Below the pieces are notes generated by a model, which searched no databases, was not told where the DNA came from, and saw only the letters and a program-made list of their open reading frames with translations. From positions 29,581 to 37,483 of the forward strand of contig DGNJ01000045.1 of assembly GCA_002388905.1 (NCBI GenBank): 7,903 nt of DNA, given 5' to 3'. The stretch is from Cellvibrionales bacterium UBA4495. GTDB lineage: Bacteria > Pseudomonadota > Gammaproteobacteria > Pseudomonadales > Porticoccaceae. The first letter of the stretch is position 1; each line of letters opens with the position of its first letter. Made by a program: the position numbers and the translations under genes. Positions 1-5,706 of the stretch are shown piece after piece.

Positions 1-384
1 GGTGTTCCCGTGCCGTCCCACCTGCGCGAGGAAATCGACGGCCTGCGGGGGATGCCCGATCTGTACCGGATCTGGGGCGACTACTCCGGCGCCGGCATGG
101 TCATCCGCTCCGACGAGCCCGTGGATTTCAACCCCGAATACCGCATCGTCAACGTGGTCTGTGTCGACGACCTGGAAGAAGCGCTGCCCCAGGTCAATGT
201 CGCCACCCAGACCGTGACCGTCTACCCCAACGAACGCAAGACCCGGTTGCGCGACCGCCTTGCCTCCGCCGGGGCCCAGCGAATTACCGCCATTGGCGGC
301 GCCGGCGGCATGGAAGGCGGGCTTGCCCACGATGGTTTCCTGCCCCTTTCGCGACTGGTACGCTGGCTTAACGACGAAGGCTGA
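1..384 (+). CDS. LuxC-like acyl-CoA reductase, C-terminal fragment (5' end outside window)
   Basis: The frame is open from the first base, so this is the last 127 residues of a longer protein. The fragment has the look of the C-terminal part of the LuxC family of NADPH-dependent acyl-CoA reductases, which have an aldehyde-dehydrogenase-like fold and reduce acyl-CoA or acyl-enzyme to an aldehyde. The supporting signs are the segment ATQTVTVYPNERKTRLRDRL (codons 69-88), followed by a Gly-rich turn reading IGGAGGM, then AHDGFLPLSRLVRW near the end, which resembles the LuxC-type ending around a His-Asp-Gly. The catalytic Cys would lie upstream and cannot be seen. The SDR gene follows after 41 bp on the same strand, suggesting one transcript in which aldehyde or alcohol chemistry is shared. 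An internal GTG at position 10 is not a credible start, because the domain would be cut. The family call is recognition from memory; another aldehyde-dehydrogenase-like branch is possible. Confidence 0.7.
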   Translation, partial: GVPVPSHLREEIDGLRGMPDLYRIWGDYSGAGMVIRSDEPVDFNPEYRIVNVVCVDDLEEALPQVNVATQTVTVYPNERKTRLRDRLASAGAQRITAIGGAGGMEGGLAHDGFLPLSRLVRWLNDEG

Positions 385-425
385 GCCTCGCTCACCAAAC
401 AATAATAGGTAAAACGAGACAGGCG

Positions 426-1211
426 ATGGAAAACGATAGCGACAGGCTGGCCTCCCTGGGCTTTTCACTGACGGGAAAAGTGGCCCTGGTAACCGGTTCG
501 GGCCGGGGTCTGGGCCTGGAGATGGCCGCCGGTCTTGCCCGGGCCGGTGCCCGTGTATACATCAATGGCCGCGATGGCGACCACCTGGAAAAGGTTCAGG
601 CAGATCTTCGCAGCAAGGGCATCGAAGTCCACTGCCTGGCCTTCGACGTGGAAGACGAACCCGCCGCAACCGAGGCTATGGAAGCCCTGCGAGAAGCGGG
701 TGGCGTCGATATCCTGGTCAATAACGTCGGCGTTCGCGACCGCCGGGGGCTTTCGGAACTGGACACCACCGCCTTTCGACGGATGCTGGAGAACCACGTG
801 GTCTCCACCTACAGCCTGTCACGACTGGCCAGCCGTCAGATGGTCGCCAGGGGCGAGGGCAGGATCATCAACCTGGTTTCCATTGCTGCCTTTCTCGCCT
901 CCAGGGGAGATCCCGGGTACACCACTGCCAAGGGTGCGCTGGTGTCCCTGACCCGCTCCCTGGCCGCGGAACTGGGCCCTGAAGGCATCACCGTCAACGC
1001 CATCGCACCCGGTCCCTTCGCGACGGAAACCAACCAGGCCATCGCCGGCACCGAGGAGGGACAGGCGATGATCGCCCGGCGCAACTCCCTGGCGCGCTGG
1101 GGAAAGCCCGAAGAAATCGCCGGAGCCGCCGTTTTCCTCGCCTCCCCCGCAGCCTCCTATATCAGCGGCCATATTCTGGCAGTGGACGGCGGTCTCCTGA
1201 GTCATTTTTAG
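426..1211 (+). CDS. Short-chain dehydrogenase/reductase (classical SDR, FabG-like)
   Basis: This is a 261-residue cytosolic NAD(P)-dependent oxidoreductase of the classical SDR family, a normal length for the family. The Rossmann motif TGSGRGLG is at residues 23-30. The Asn-Asn-Val-Gly motif (usually NNAG) is at 99-102. The catalytic tetrad is N123, S152, Y165 and K169, with the expected S-x12-Y-x3-K spacing, and the ending SGHILAVDGG is typical. Arg49 after the second beta strand (NGR) suggests NADP(H) preference, by family rule. SDRs interconvert hydroxyl and keto groups, and the substrate cannot be told from sequence. The gene lies 41 bp after the LuxC-like gene and 73 bp before the flavin oxidase, so an operon handling alcohol, aldehyde and hydroxy-acid steps is likely. 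The ATG at 426 is preceded only by a weak ribosome site (ACAGGCG). Names such as 3-oxoacyl-ACP reductase, gluconate 5-dehydrogenase or hydroxysteroid dehydrogenase would all be over-specific. Confidence 0.93.
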   Translation: MENDSDRLASLGFSLTGKVALVTGSGRGLGLEMAAGLARAGARVYINGRDGDHLEKVQADLRSKGIEVHCLAFDVEDEPAATEAMEALREAGGVDILVNNVGVRDRRGLSELDTTAFRRMLENHVVSTYSLSRLASRQMVARGEGRIINLVSIAAFLASRGDPGYTTAKGALVSLTRSLAAELGPEGITVNAIAPGPFATETNQAIAGTEEGQAMIARRNSLARWGKPEEIAGAAVFLASPAASYISGHILAVDGGLLSHF

Positions 1212-1250
1212 CGGCCCTGCCGACGCCGGAAAAGCCGGTCTCCCGGCCGC
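1211..1250 (+). repeat. Nested GC-rich inverted repeat between SDR and flavin oxidase genes
   Basis: GCGGCC at 1211-1216, overlapping the last base of the SDR stop codon, pairs perfectly with GGCCGC at 1245-1250. Inside, CCGG at 1226-1229 can pair with CCGG at 1235-1238 across AAAAG. An alternative hairpin pairs GCCGG (1234-1238) with CCGGC (1243-1247) across TCTC. No T-run follows directly, so it does not look like a standard intrinsic terminator. It may be a transcript-stabilising or processing element, or partial attenuation before the downstream gene. Confidence 0.45.
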
Positions 1251-1272
1251 GGACACAACAATTATTTTCGAT

Positions 1273-1277
1273 AAGGA
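1273..1277 (+). promoter_or_regulatory. Ribosome binding site of the alpha-hydroxy-acid oxidase gene
   Basis: AAGGA lies 7 nt before the ATG at 1285, a standard spacing. It supports that ATG as the start over internal candidates. It follows an AT-rich stretch (ATTATTTTCG) that contrasts with the GC-rich coding sequence. Confidence 0.7.
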
Positions 1278-1284
1278 CCCACCC

Positions 1285-2478
1285 ATGCCGGTAATCACCC
1301 AGATCGACGATTTCAAGCCAGTGGCAAAAAGAAAGATTCCGCGCATGTTTTACGATCTGGTGGATGCCGGCTCCTACACGGAAACCACCTACCGGGCCAA
1401 CGAGGCGGATTTGGCCACCATCAGGCTCAAACCCCGGGTGTGCGTGAATGTGGCGGACCGATCCCTGGCCACCACCATGGCCGGTCAGCCGGTGTCGCTG
1501 CCGGTGGCACTCGCGCCGGTGGGATCGGCCGGCACCATTCATGCCGACGGCGAAATACTCGCGGCCAGGGCGGCGGAGGCCGCCGGCGTACCCTTTACCC
1601 TCAGCACCATGAGTATCTGCTCCATCGAGGATGTGGCAGCGGCGGTTAAAAAACCATTCTGGTTCCAGCTCTACATGATGAAGGACCGGGATTTTGTCGA
1701 AAAACTGATTGCCAGGGCCCGGGCGGCGAACTGCAGCGCACTGGTGATGACGGTGGACCTGCCCACTATCGGCCAGCGCCATAAGGATTACAAAAACGGC
1801 ATGGTGGGACAGGTGGGCCCCCTGAAGAAGATTGCCAACCTGCTCAACTATGCCTCGAAACCGGGCTGGTGCCTGGACATGGCGAGAACCCCGCGCCGCC
1901 ACTTTGGCAACGTCATGGGCCATGTGGCGGGCATCGACACCCTGGATGACTTCAAGATATGGTCCGCCGCCAATTTCGATCCGTCGATAACCTGGAAGGA
2001 CGTGGAATGGGTCCGGAGCCTTTGGGACGGCCCACTGATTCTCAAAGGAATCATGACCGGCGAGGATGCGGAAATGGCCGCTTCCTGCGGTACCGACGCC
2101 ATCGTGGTTTCCAACCACGGCGGCCGGCAACTGGACGGCGCTCCCTCTTCCATCAGTGCCCTGCCCCGCATCGCCGACGCCGTGGGCGACCGGCTCGAAC
2201 TCTGGATGGACGGGGGCGTACGCCGGGGCCAGGATATCCTCAAGGCCCGGGCCCTGGGTGCCCGGGGTGTATTTATCGGGCGCGCTTTCCTGTACGGCCT
2301 CGCCGCCGCCGGTCAGGCGGGCGTGGCCCGAAGCCTGGATATTCTGCGGGGCGAACTCGATGTTTCCCTGGCACTTTGCGGGTATACCGACATCAACCAG
2401 GTTACGACCGATTGCCTTGCCGATTGGCGTGAACAGCACCGACCCGAATATTGCACCGGTCAGCTTCTGGATAGATAG
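1285..2478 (+). CDS. FMN-dependent alpha-hydroxy-acid oxidase/dehydrogenase (LldD / glycolate oxidase family)
   Basis: This 397-residue protein has the full TIM-barrel of the FMN-dependent 2-hydroxy-acid dehydrogenase family (lactate dehydrogenase LldD, glycolate oxidase, mandelate dehydrogenase), which oxidises L-2-hydroxy acids to 2-oxo acids. By alignment from memory with spinach glycolate oxidase, these residues are kept: Y130 (QLY), D158, R165, K254 (LKGI), and H278 with R281 in SNHGGRQLD. H278 is the general base. The FMN-phosphate loop DGGVRRG (309-315) and GRAFLYG (332-338) are also present. The position matching active-site Tyr24 of glycolate oxidase is Leu25 (in FYDLVDAG), where relatives have YDY, FHY or similar, so the substrate or reaction may differ. 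It resembles LldD more than glycolate oxidase around TLSTMSICSIEDVA and FDPSITWKDVEW. No signal peptide is seen. It is the last gene of the + strand group, after the SDR. Membrane dehydrogenase versus soluble oxidase cannot be decided here. Confidence 0.93.
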   Translation: MPVITQIDDFKPVAKRKIPRMFYDLVDAGSYTETTYRANEADLATIRLKPRVCVNVADRSLATTMAGQPVSLPVALAPVGSAGTIHADGEILAARAAEAAGVPFTLSTMSICSIEDVAAAVKKPFWFQLYMMKDRDFVEKLIARARAANCSALVMTVDLPTIGQRHKDYKNGMVGQVGPLKKIANLLNYASKPGWCLDMARTPRRHFGNVMGHVAGIDTLDDFKIWSAANFDPSITWKDVEWVRSLWDGPLILKGIMTGEDAEMAASCGTDAIVVSNHGGRQLDGAPSSISALPRIADAVGDRLELWMDGGVRRGQDILKARALGARGVFIGRAFLYGLAAAGQAGVARSLDILRGELDVSLALCGYTDINQVTTDCLADWREQHRPEYCTGQLLDR

Positions 2479-2563
2479 TCGTTTTCGATCTTGAAATACC
2501 GGTGAAAGCGCCTGTCCGGATAGGGTGACATAAAATCATCCCCTGGCTTATGCAATGACGCTA
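2479..2563. other. Convergent intergenic region with a weak bulged hairpin
   Basis: These 85 bp separate the ends of two converging transcription units, so a bidirectional terminator would be expected. The best structure is GGGTGA (2523-2528) facing TCATCCC (2536-2542) across a 7-nt loop, with one bulged T. Neither strand carries the T-run of an intrinsic terminator next to it. Termination may be Rho-dependent, or the transcripts may overlap as antisense. No gene is seen in this stretch. Confidence 0.3.
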
Positions 2564-3007
2564 TCACTTGCCGGGCAGACCTGCGGGGATATCGACGTAC
2601 CCCCGCCGCCTGAAAAAGCGCCAGCGCCCCTCCTCGCGGACCAGGATATCCCGGTGACGACCGACCATGGTCAGGCGGGGCCGGTCTTTTTCGTCCCGGT
2701 GAATAACCGTCCACATAACCTCGGTGCGGGCACGGTTGCCGCTCTCAAAATCGATCCGGGGGCTGCCGATAATATGGTAGCTCTGGCCGATTTCGCCGGC
2801 GAGCATGTTTTCCATCATCGTCCGGATCTCCTCCGGACCTCTGGCGACCCCAAGAGGGCCAAGCTGCACCTGGCCTTCCCGGGCGAACAGGCTGGCATAG
2901 GCCTCGAAATCACCGGCATCCAGGAACTGGCCATAATCATGGCAAAGCCGCTGGATTTCCAGGATATCCTCAATTCTCTGAAGGCGCGTTTCCAGTGTCT
3001 CGGTCAT
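2564..3007 (-). CDS. SnoaL-like / BaiE-like NTF2-fold protein (putative dehydratase or isomerase)
   Basis: This is a 147-residue small alpha+beta cone protein of the SnoaL/NTF2-like superfamily, whose members include polyketide cyclases, ketosteroid isomerase, scytalone dehydratase and the bile-acid 7-alpha-dehydratase BaiE. The N-terminal helix reads IEDILEIQRLCHDYGQFLDA, then a GDFEAYASLF segment typical of SnoaL_4 domains, and the C-terminal strands end in RWRFFRRRGYVDIP. Candidate catalytic residues are Y25, D30 and H78 (SYHII). Their spacing (Y-x4-D, then His 48 further) is what I recall for BaiE Y30/D35/H83. Arg residues at 133-135 could fill the role of the late BaiE Arg. ATG at 3007 is chosen because AGGGAG (3013-3018) sits 5 nt upstream; a GTG at 3013 overlaps that site. 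The gene lies 36 bp after the acyl-CoA synthetase and is the last of the - strand operon. A Rieske beta-subunit-like role is unlikely, because the partner oxygenase is of the KshA type, which needs no beta subunit. Confidence 0.85.
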   Translation of the reverse strand: MTETLETRLQRIEDILEIQRLCHDYGQFLDAGDFEAYASLFAREGQVQLGPLGVARGPEEIRTMMENMLAGEIGQSYHIIGSPRIDFESGNRARTEVMWTVIHRDEKDRPRLTMVGRHRDILVREEGRWRFFRRRGYVDIPAGLPGK

Positions 3008-3012
3008 CGTCA

Positions 3013-3018
3013 CTCCCT
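3013..3018 (-). promoter_or_regulatory. Ribosome binding site of the SnoaL-like gene
   Basis: On the - strand AGGGAG lies 5 nt before the ATG at 3007. It decides between this ATG and a GTG two codons upstream, which would overlap the site. Confidence 0.6.
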
Positions 3019-3043
3019 ATCGTTCGAACAGAGCCGGCGATAA

Positions 3044-4606
3044 TCAACCGGCCATAAATCGGTCACGCAGCCGGGTCTTGACCACTTTTTGCAGTCCCTC
3101 GTTGCGGGGCAGCCGCTCGAGATTTTCAAGCCGTTCGGGAATTTTCTGGCGCATCAGTTTCCTGGCGGAAAGGTGATCGAGCATTTCCCCGAACGTGAGT
3201 GGATCGTTTATGTCTACCGGCTCCACCACGGCACAAACCATCTCGCCGCGCTCCGGGTCGGGCAGGCCGATCACGGCCACATCGCCGACCTTGGGGTGGT
3301 CGAGCAGGGATTCCTCGATTTCCCGGGCCGAGATATTCTCGCCCTTGCGGATAATGATGTCCTTGATACGGCCGGTAACGCACAGGTGACCGTCCTCCCG
3401 CAGGTGACCGACATCGCCGGTGTGCAGAAAACCTTCCTCATCGAAGGCGGCGGCAGTCTGTTCCGGATCCAGGTAGCCCTTGCAGACATTGGGCCCGCGC
3501 AACAGGATCTCACCGGACTCCCCAGTGGCCAGTACCCGGCCCTGGCCATCGACGATACGCACCTCGAGGCCGGGCATGGGTATGCCATCGCTGTGGGTCA
3601 ACTGCTCGTCGGTGCCGTACCGACTGTTGTGGGCGGAAATCGGGGCCTCGGTCATGCCGTAGGCGTGGACGATAGTCGCATCCAGACGGTTGCGAACCTC
3701 ACCGAAAAGGTCCGCGGGCTTGGCCGCGCCTCCACCGGCAAGAATTTCAAGGCTGGGAATCAGGGGCTCGTTCCCAACCCGTGCCTGTTCCGCCAGCAGC
3801 ATCTGGTAATGAGCGGTACTGCCACCGCCCAGCGTTACACGGTGGCGCCGGAAGGCCGCGGCTACACGGGCGGGCACATAGCGCTCGATCAGCACCACCG
3901 GTATTCCGGCCATGATGGCCATGGCACTGTAAATAATCCCACCGATATGGCCGATGGGATAGCCGATGGTGCCCACATCGACAGCCCGGACTTCAAGGGC
4001 GGTTCCCAGGTAACGGGCCCCTGCCATGAGTGTTTGATCGGTATGGCGCGCGCCCTTGGGCCGGGACGTGGTCCCGGAGGTGAAATAGTACCAGTGCACT
4101 GCCTCTCCCGGCTCAGCGAACGGCGGCAACTGACTCTCCCCGCCCCCCGTCTCCAGGGCGAGGATCCGGGGCGGGACGGCAGTTTCCGGCAGGGAAGCCA
4201 CGGCCAGTTGCGCACGGGTCCGGTGCTCCTCGTCCCCCGGCGGCACGATCACGAAATCCGCACCTGCCTGCGTCAGCACCTGGGCCAGTTCTTTCTCGCC
4301 GTACAGATGAATGACCGGCGCCTGGATGGCGCCGAGCCTGGCCAGGGCAAACTGCAGGAGCACGGACTCTATGCGGGTGGGTAGCTGCCACGCCACCACA
4401 GTACCGGGACCGATACCCTGCGAATAAAGCCAGGCCGCCAGGTCGAGAGCCTGCCGCCGGCACTCCCCGAAAGTGATGACTCTGTCTGTTTCCCCTTGAA
4501 TCAGAAACACGGCTTTCGGCGACAGGTCGGCGCGGCTTTCCAGCAGACTCCACAGGCTCGGGGCCTGGATCAGTTGCACCGGCTCCTGGCAATGGTTTTT
4601 TTCCAC
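3044..4606 (-). CDS. AMP-forming acyl-CoA synthetase / CoA ligase (ANL superfamily)
   Basis: This 520-residue enzyme activates a carboxylic acid with ATP to an acyl-adenylate and transfers it to CoA. Numbering from the GTG at 4606, the P-loop-like A3 motif YYFTSGTTSRPKG is at 173-185, A5 YGMTEA at 316-321, A7 TGD at 396-398 and hinge A8 GRIKDIIIRKGENIS at 412-426. The C-terminal A10 region reads LPRNEGLQKVVKTRLRD, in which K507 aligns with the catalytic lysine of the usual GK motif, with Gln in place of Gly and one extra residue before it. Closest in feel are cyclohexanecarboxylate, bile-acid or FadD-type ligases; the substrate is unknown. GTG at 4606 is preferred because GAGGG (4614-4618) lies 7 nt upstream and spans the Rieske stop codon, implying translational coupling. 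A TTG at 4633 would add nine residues and overlap the Rieske gene, with no clear ribosome site. Confidence 0.93.
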   Translation of the reverse strand: MEKNHCQEPVQLIQAPSLWSLLESRADLSPKAVFLIQGETDRVITFGECRRQALDLAAWLYSQGIGPGTVVAWQLPTRIESVLLQFALARLGAIQAPVIHLYGEKELAQVLTQAGADFVIVPPGDEEHRTRAQLAVASLPETAVPPRILALETGGGESQLPPFAEPGEAVHWYYFTSGTTSRPKGARHTDQTLMAGARYLGTALEVRAVDVGTIGYPIGHIGGIIYSAMAIMAGIPVVLIERYVPARVAAAFRRHRVTLGGGSTAHYQMLLAEQARVGNEPLIPSLEILAGGGAAKPADLFGEVRNRLDATIVHAYGMTEAPISAHNSRYGTDEQLTHSDGIPMPGLEVRIVDGQGRVLATGESGEILLRGPNVCKGYLDPEQTAAAFDEEGFLHTGDVGHLREDGHLCVTGRIKDIIIRKGENISAREIEESLLDHPKVGDVAVIGLPDPERGEMVCAVVEPVDINDPLTFGEMLDHLSARKLMRQKIPERLENLERLPRNEGLQKVVKTRLRDRFMAG

Positions 4607-4613
4607 CGGCTTA

Positions 4614-4618
4614 CCCTC
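4614..4618 (-). promoter_or_regulatory. Ribosome binding site of the acyl-CoA synthetase, overlapping the Rieske stop codon
   Basis: GAGGG on the - strand shares two bases with the TGA stop (4619-4617) of the Rieske oxygenase gene and sits 7 nt before GTG at 4606. A ribosome terminating on the first gene would uncover or re-use this site, a common arrangement for coupling translation of adjacent operon genes. Confidence 0.55.
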
Positions 4619-5660
4619 AGGTCTCGTCGACAATGGTCATCGGCCCCTGCGGCTGCCCCTTCGCCTCGTAGAACTGATCGCTCCACCGACGCAGCGCCGT
4701 GTAGATCTCCACATCCGACTTGGCAAAGAGGGGACGCTGAATAAACTTCTGGTGACGCCAGATTTGCGCGTCTTCCTCGAACAGCCTTTCCGTATCCGCC
4801 GCGGTATCGAGAACGTACTGGGGCATACGTTCCGGGGACCGGTGATCGCGCGGGAAAAAATAGGTTACCCGCAGATCGCTGTGCTCGTCGTCCACCGGGG
4901 TCGCGGAAAGCACCAGGCGCCGATTGAAACCGTAGGTCAGCGGCTTGCTCTTGTCGCTGCCATGGTGATGGAACACTGTAAAGGACAGCCCCACACCCGA
5001 GGCCCGGGCATAGTGAGTCAGGGCCACGTCACCCGTCTTGGCGGACCGGAAACCGAACGACGATCTCCATATGGGACCATCCGCCTCGAAGCCGAGTATC
5101 ACGGGATCCACGGGAGCACCATGGGTATACCGGAAGTGAGCACTGTCGGCACCGTTTTCGTTGATCATCTGCGGGTGGATTCTCTCTCCGGGCTTGTAGA
5201 CGATCGCCCCGTTACGGTAGGCCGGATAGAAGTCGGCCGGATCCGCTGGCACCACGTCGTGATCGAAAAGATCAGCCAGCCAGCCTTCCCGGGGAGGACC
5301 GCCGGCCGGGTCATGCCAGAGGAAGATGCACTCATGCTTCTCGATAACATGCCACTTCCTCAACCTCTTGTTGATGGTGTAATCCTCGTAGGGAATATTG
5401 GCATTGACGCCCTCGGTGTCGAATTGCCAGCCGTGATAGGGACAAGTCAGGCAATCGTCCTTTACCTTGCCGCCGTGGCCCAGGTGGGCCCCCATATGCG
5501 GACAGTGGGCATCGAATATCGACAACTCACCACCGAGGGTGCGAAAGGCCACCAGTTCCCGACCAAAGTACTTCATCGGCTTGACGCCGCCGGGGGCAAT
5601 TTCCTCGCTCCAGCCCACCTGGAACCAGCCGGTGGGCTTCATGCTCATATTTTTGATCAT
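4617..5660 (-). CDS. Rieske non-heme iron oxygenase, KshA-like
   Basis: This 347-residue terminal oxygenase activates O2 at a mononuclear iron using electrons passed through a Rieske [2Fe-2S] cluster. The Rieske ligands are C53-x-H55 and C73-x2-H76. Iron ligands are H175 and H180 in ADSAHFRYTHG, with D297 (EEDAQIW) as the likely third. D172 is the likely bridging Asp that passes electrons between subunits in a trimer. The region around IPYEDYTINKRLRKW and FLWHDPAGGPP resembles 3-ketosteroid 9-alpha-hydroxylase KshA and related steroid or terpenoid Rieske enzymes, which act as alpha-only oxygenases. ATG at 5660 is chosen because AGGAG lies 6 nt before it; a frame extension to 5723 would add an AT-rich, unlikely N-terminus and overlap the MFS gene. 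It sits 46 bp after the MFS gene and directly before the CoA ligase. The needed reductase is not in this window. The substrate is unknown; hydroxylation, desaturation or demethylation are all possible. Confidence 0.92.
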   Translation of the reverse strand: MIKNMSMKPTGWFQVGWSEEIAPGGVKPMKYFGRELVAFRTLGGELSIFDAHCPHMGAHLGHGGKVKDDCLTCPYHGWQFDTEGVNANIPYEDYTINKRLRKWHVIEKHECIFLWHDPAGGPPREGWLADLFDHDVVPADPADFYPAYRNGAIVYKPGERIHPQMINENGADSAHFRYTHGAPVDPVILGFEADGPIWRSSFGFRSAKTGDVALTHYARASGVGLSFTVFHHHGSDKSKPLTYGFNRRLVLSATPVDDEHSDLRVTYFFPRDHRSPERMPQYVLDTAADTERLFEEDAQIWRHQKFIQRPLFAKSDVEIYTALRRWSDQFYEAKGQPQGPMTIVDET

Positions 5661-5666
5661 GGCTAT

Positions 5667-5671
5667 CTCCT
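5667..5671 (-). promoter_or_regulatory. Ribosome binding site of the Rieske oxygenase gene
   Basis: AGGAG on the - strand lies 6 nt before ATG at 5660. It is one of the strongest ribosome sites in the window and fixes the start well inside the longer open frame. A U-rich leader lies just upstream. Confidence 0.8.
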
Positions 5672-5675
5672 GAAC

Positions 5676-5693
5676 AATAAAAATAAAAATAAT
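5676..5693. repeat. Triplicated AT hexamer (AATAAA, AATAAA, AATAAT) in the leader of the Rieske gene
   Basis: Three abutting 6-bp units form an 18-bp pure A/T tract in the 46-bp gap between the MFS and Rieske genes. In the transcript it reads as a U-rich leader just ahead of the strong AGGAG site, which could act as a standby or S1-protein site raising translation of the oxygenase. A TATTAT box on the - strand (5694-5689) lacks a convincing -35 element, so an internal promoter is only a weak possibility. Confidence 0.5.
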
Positions 5694-5706
5694 AGTTTTT
5701 TGAGAT

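Noticed and set aside
1162..2439. Long open frame on the - strand opposite the flavin oxidase
   Set aside because: The composition is rich in Gly, His and Arg and no domain is recognisable, while the + strand frame has the full family signature.
2523..2542. Bidirectional intrinsic terminator between the convergent genes
   Set aside because: The hairpin has a bulge and no adjacent T-run on either strand, so I list it only as a weak structure.
3089..4384. Long open frame on the + strand antisense to the CoA ligase
   Set aside because: The - strand frame holds every expected ligase motif. The + strand product shows no recognisable domain and is a product of GC-rich codon bias.
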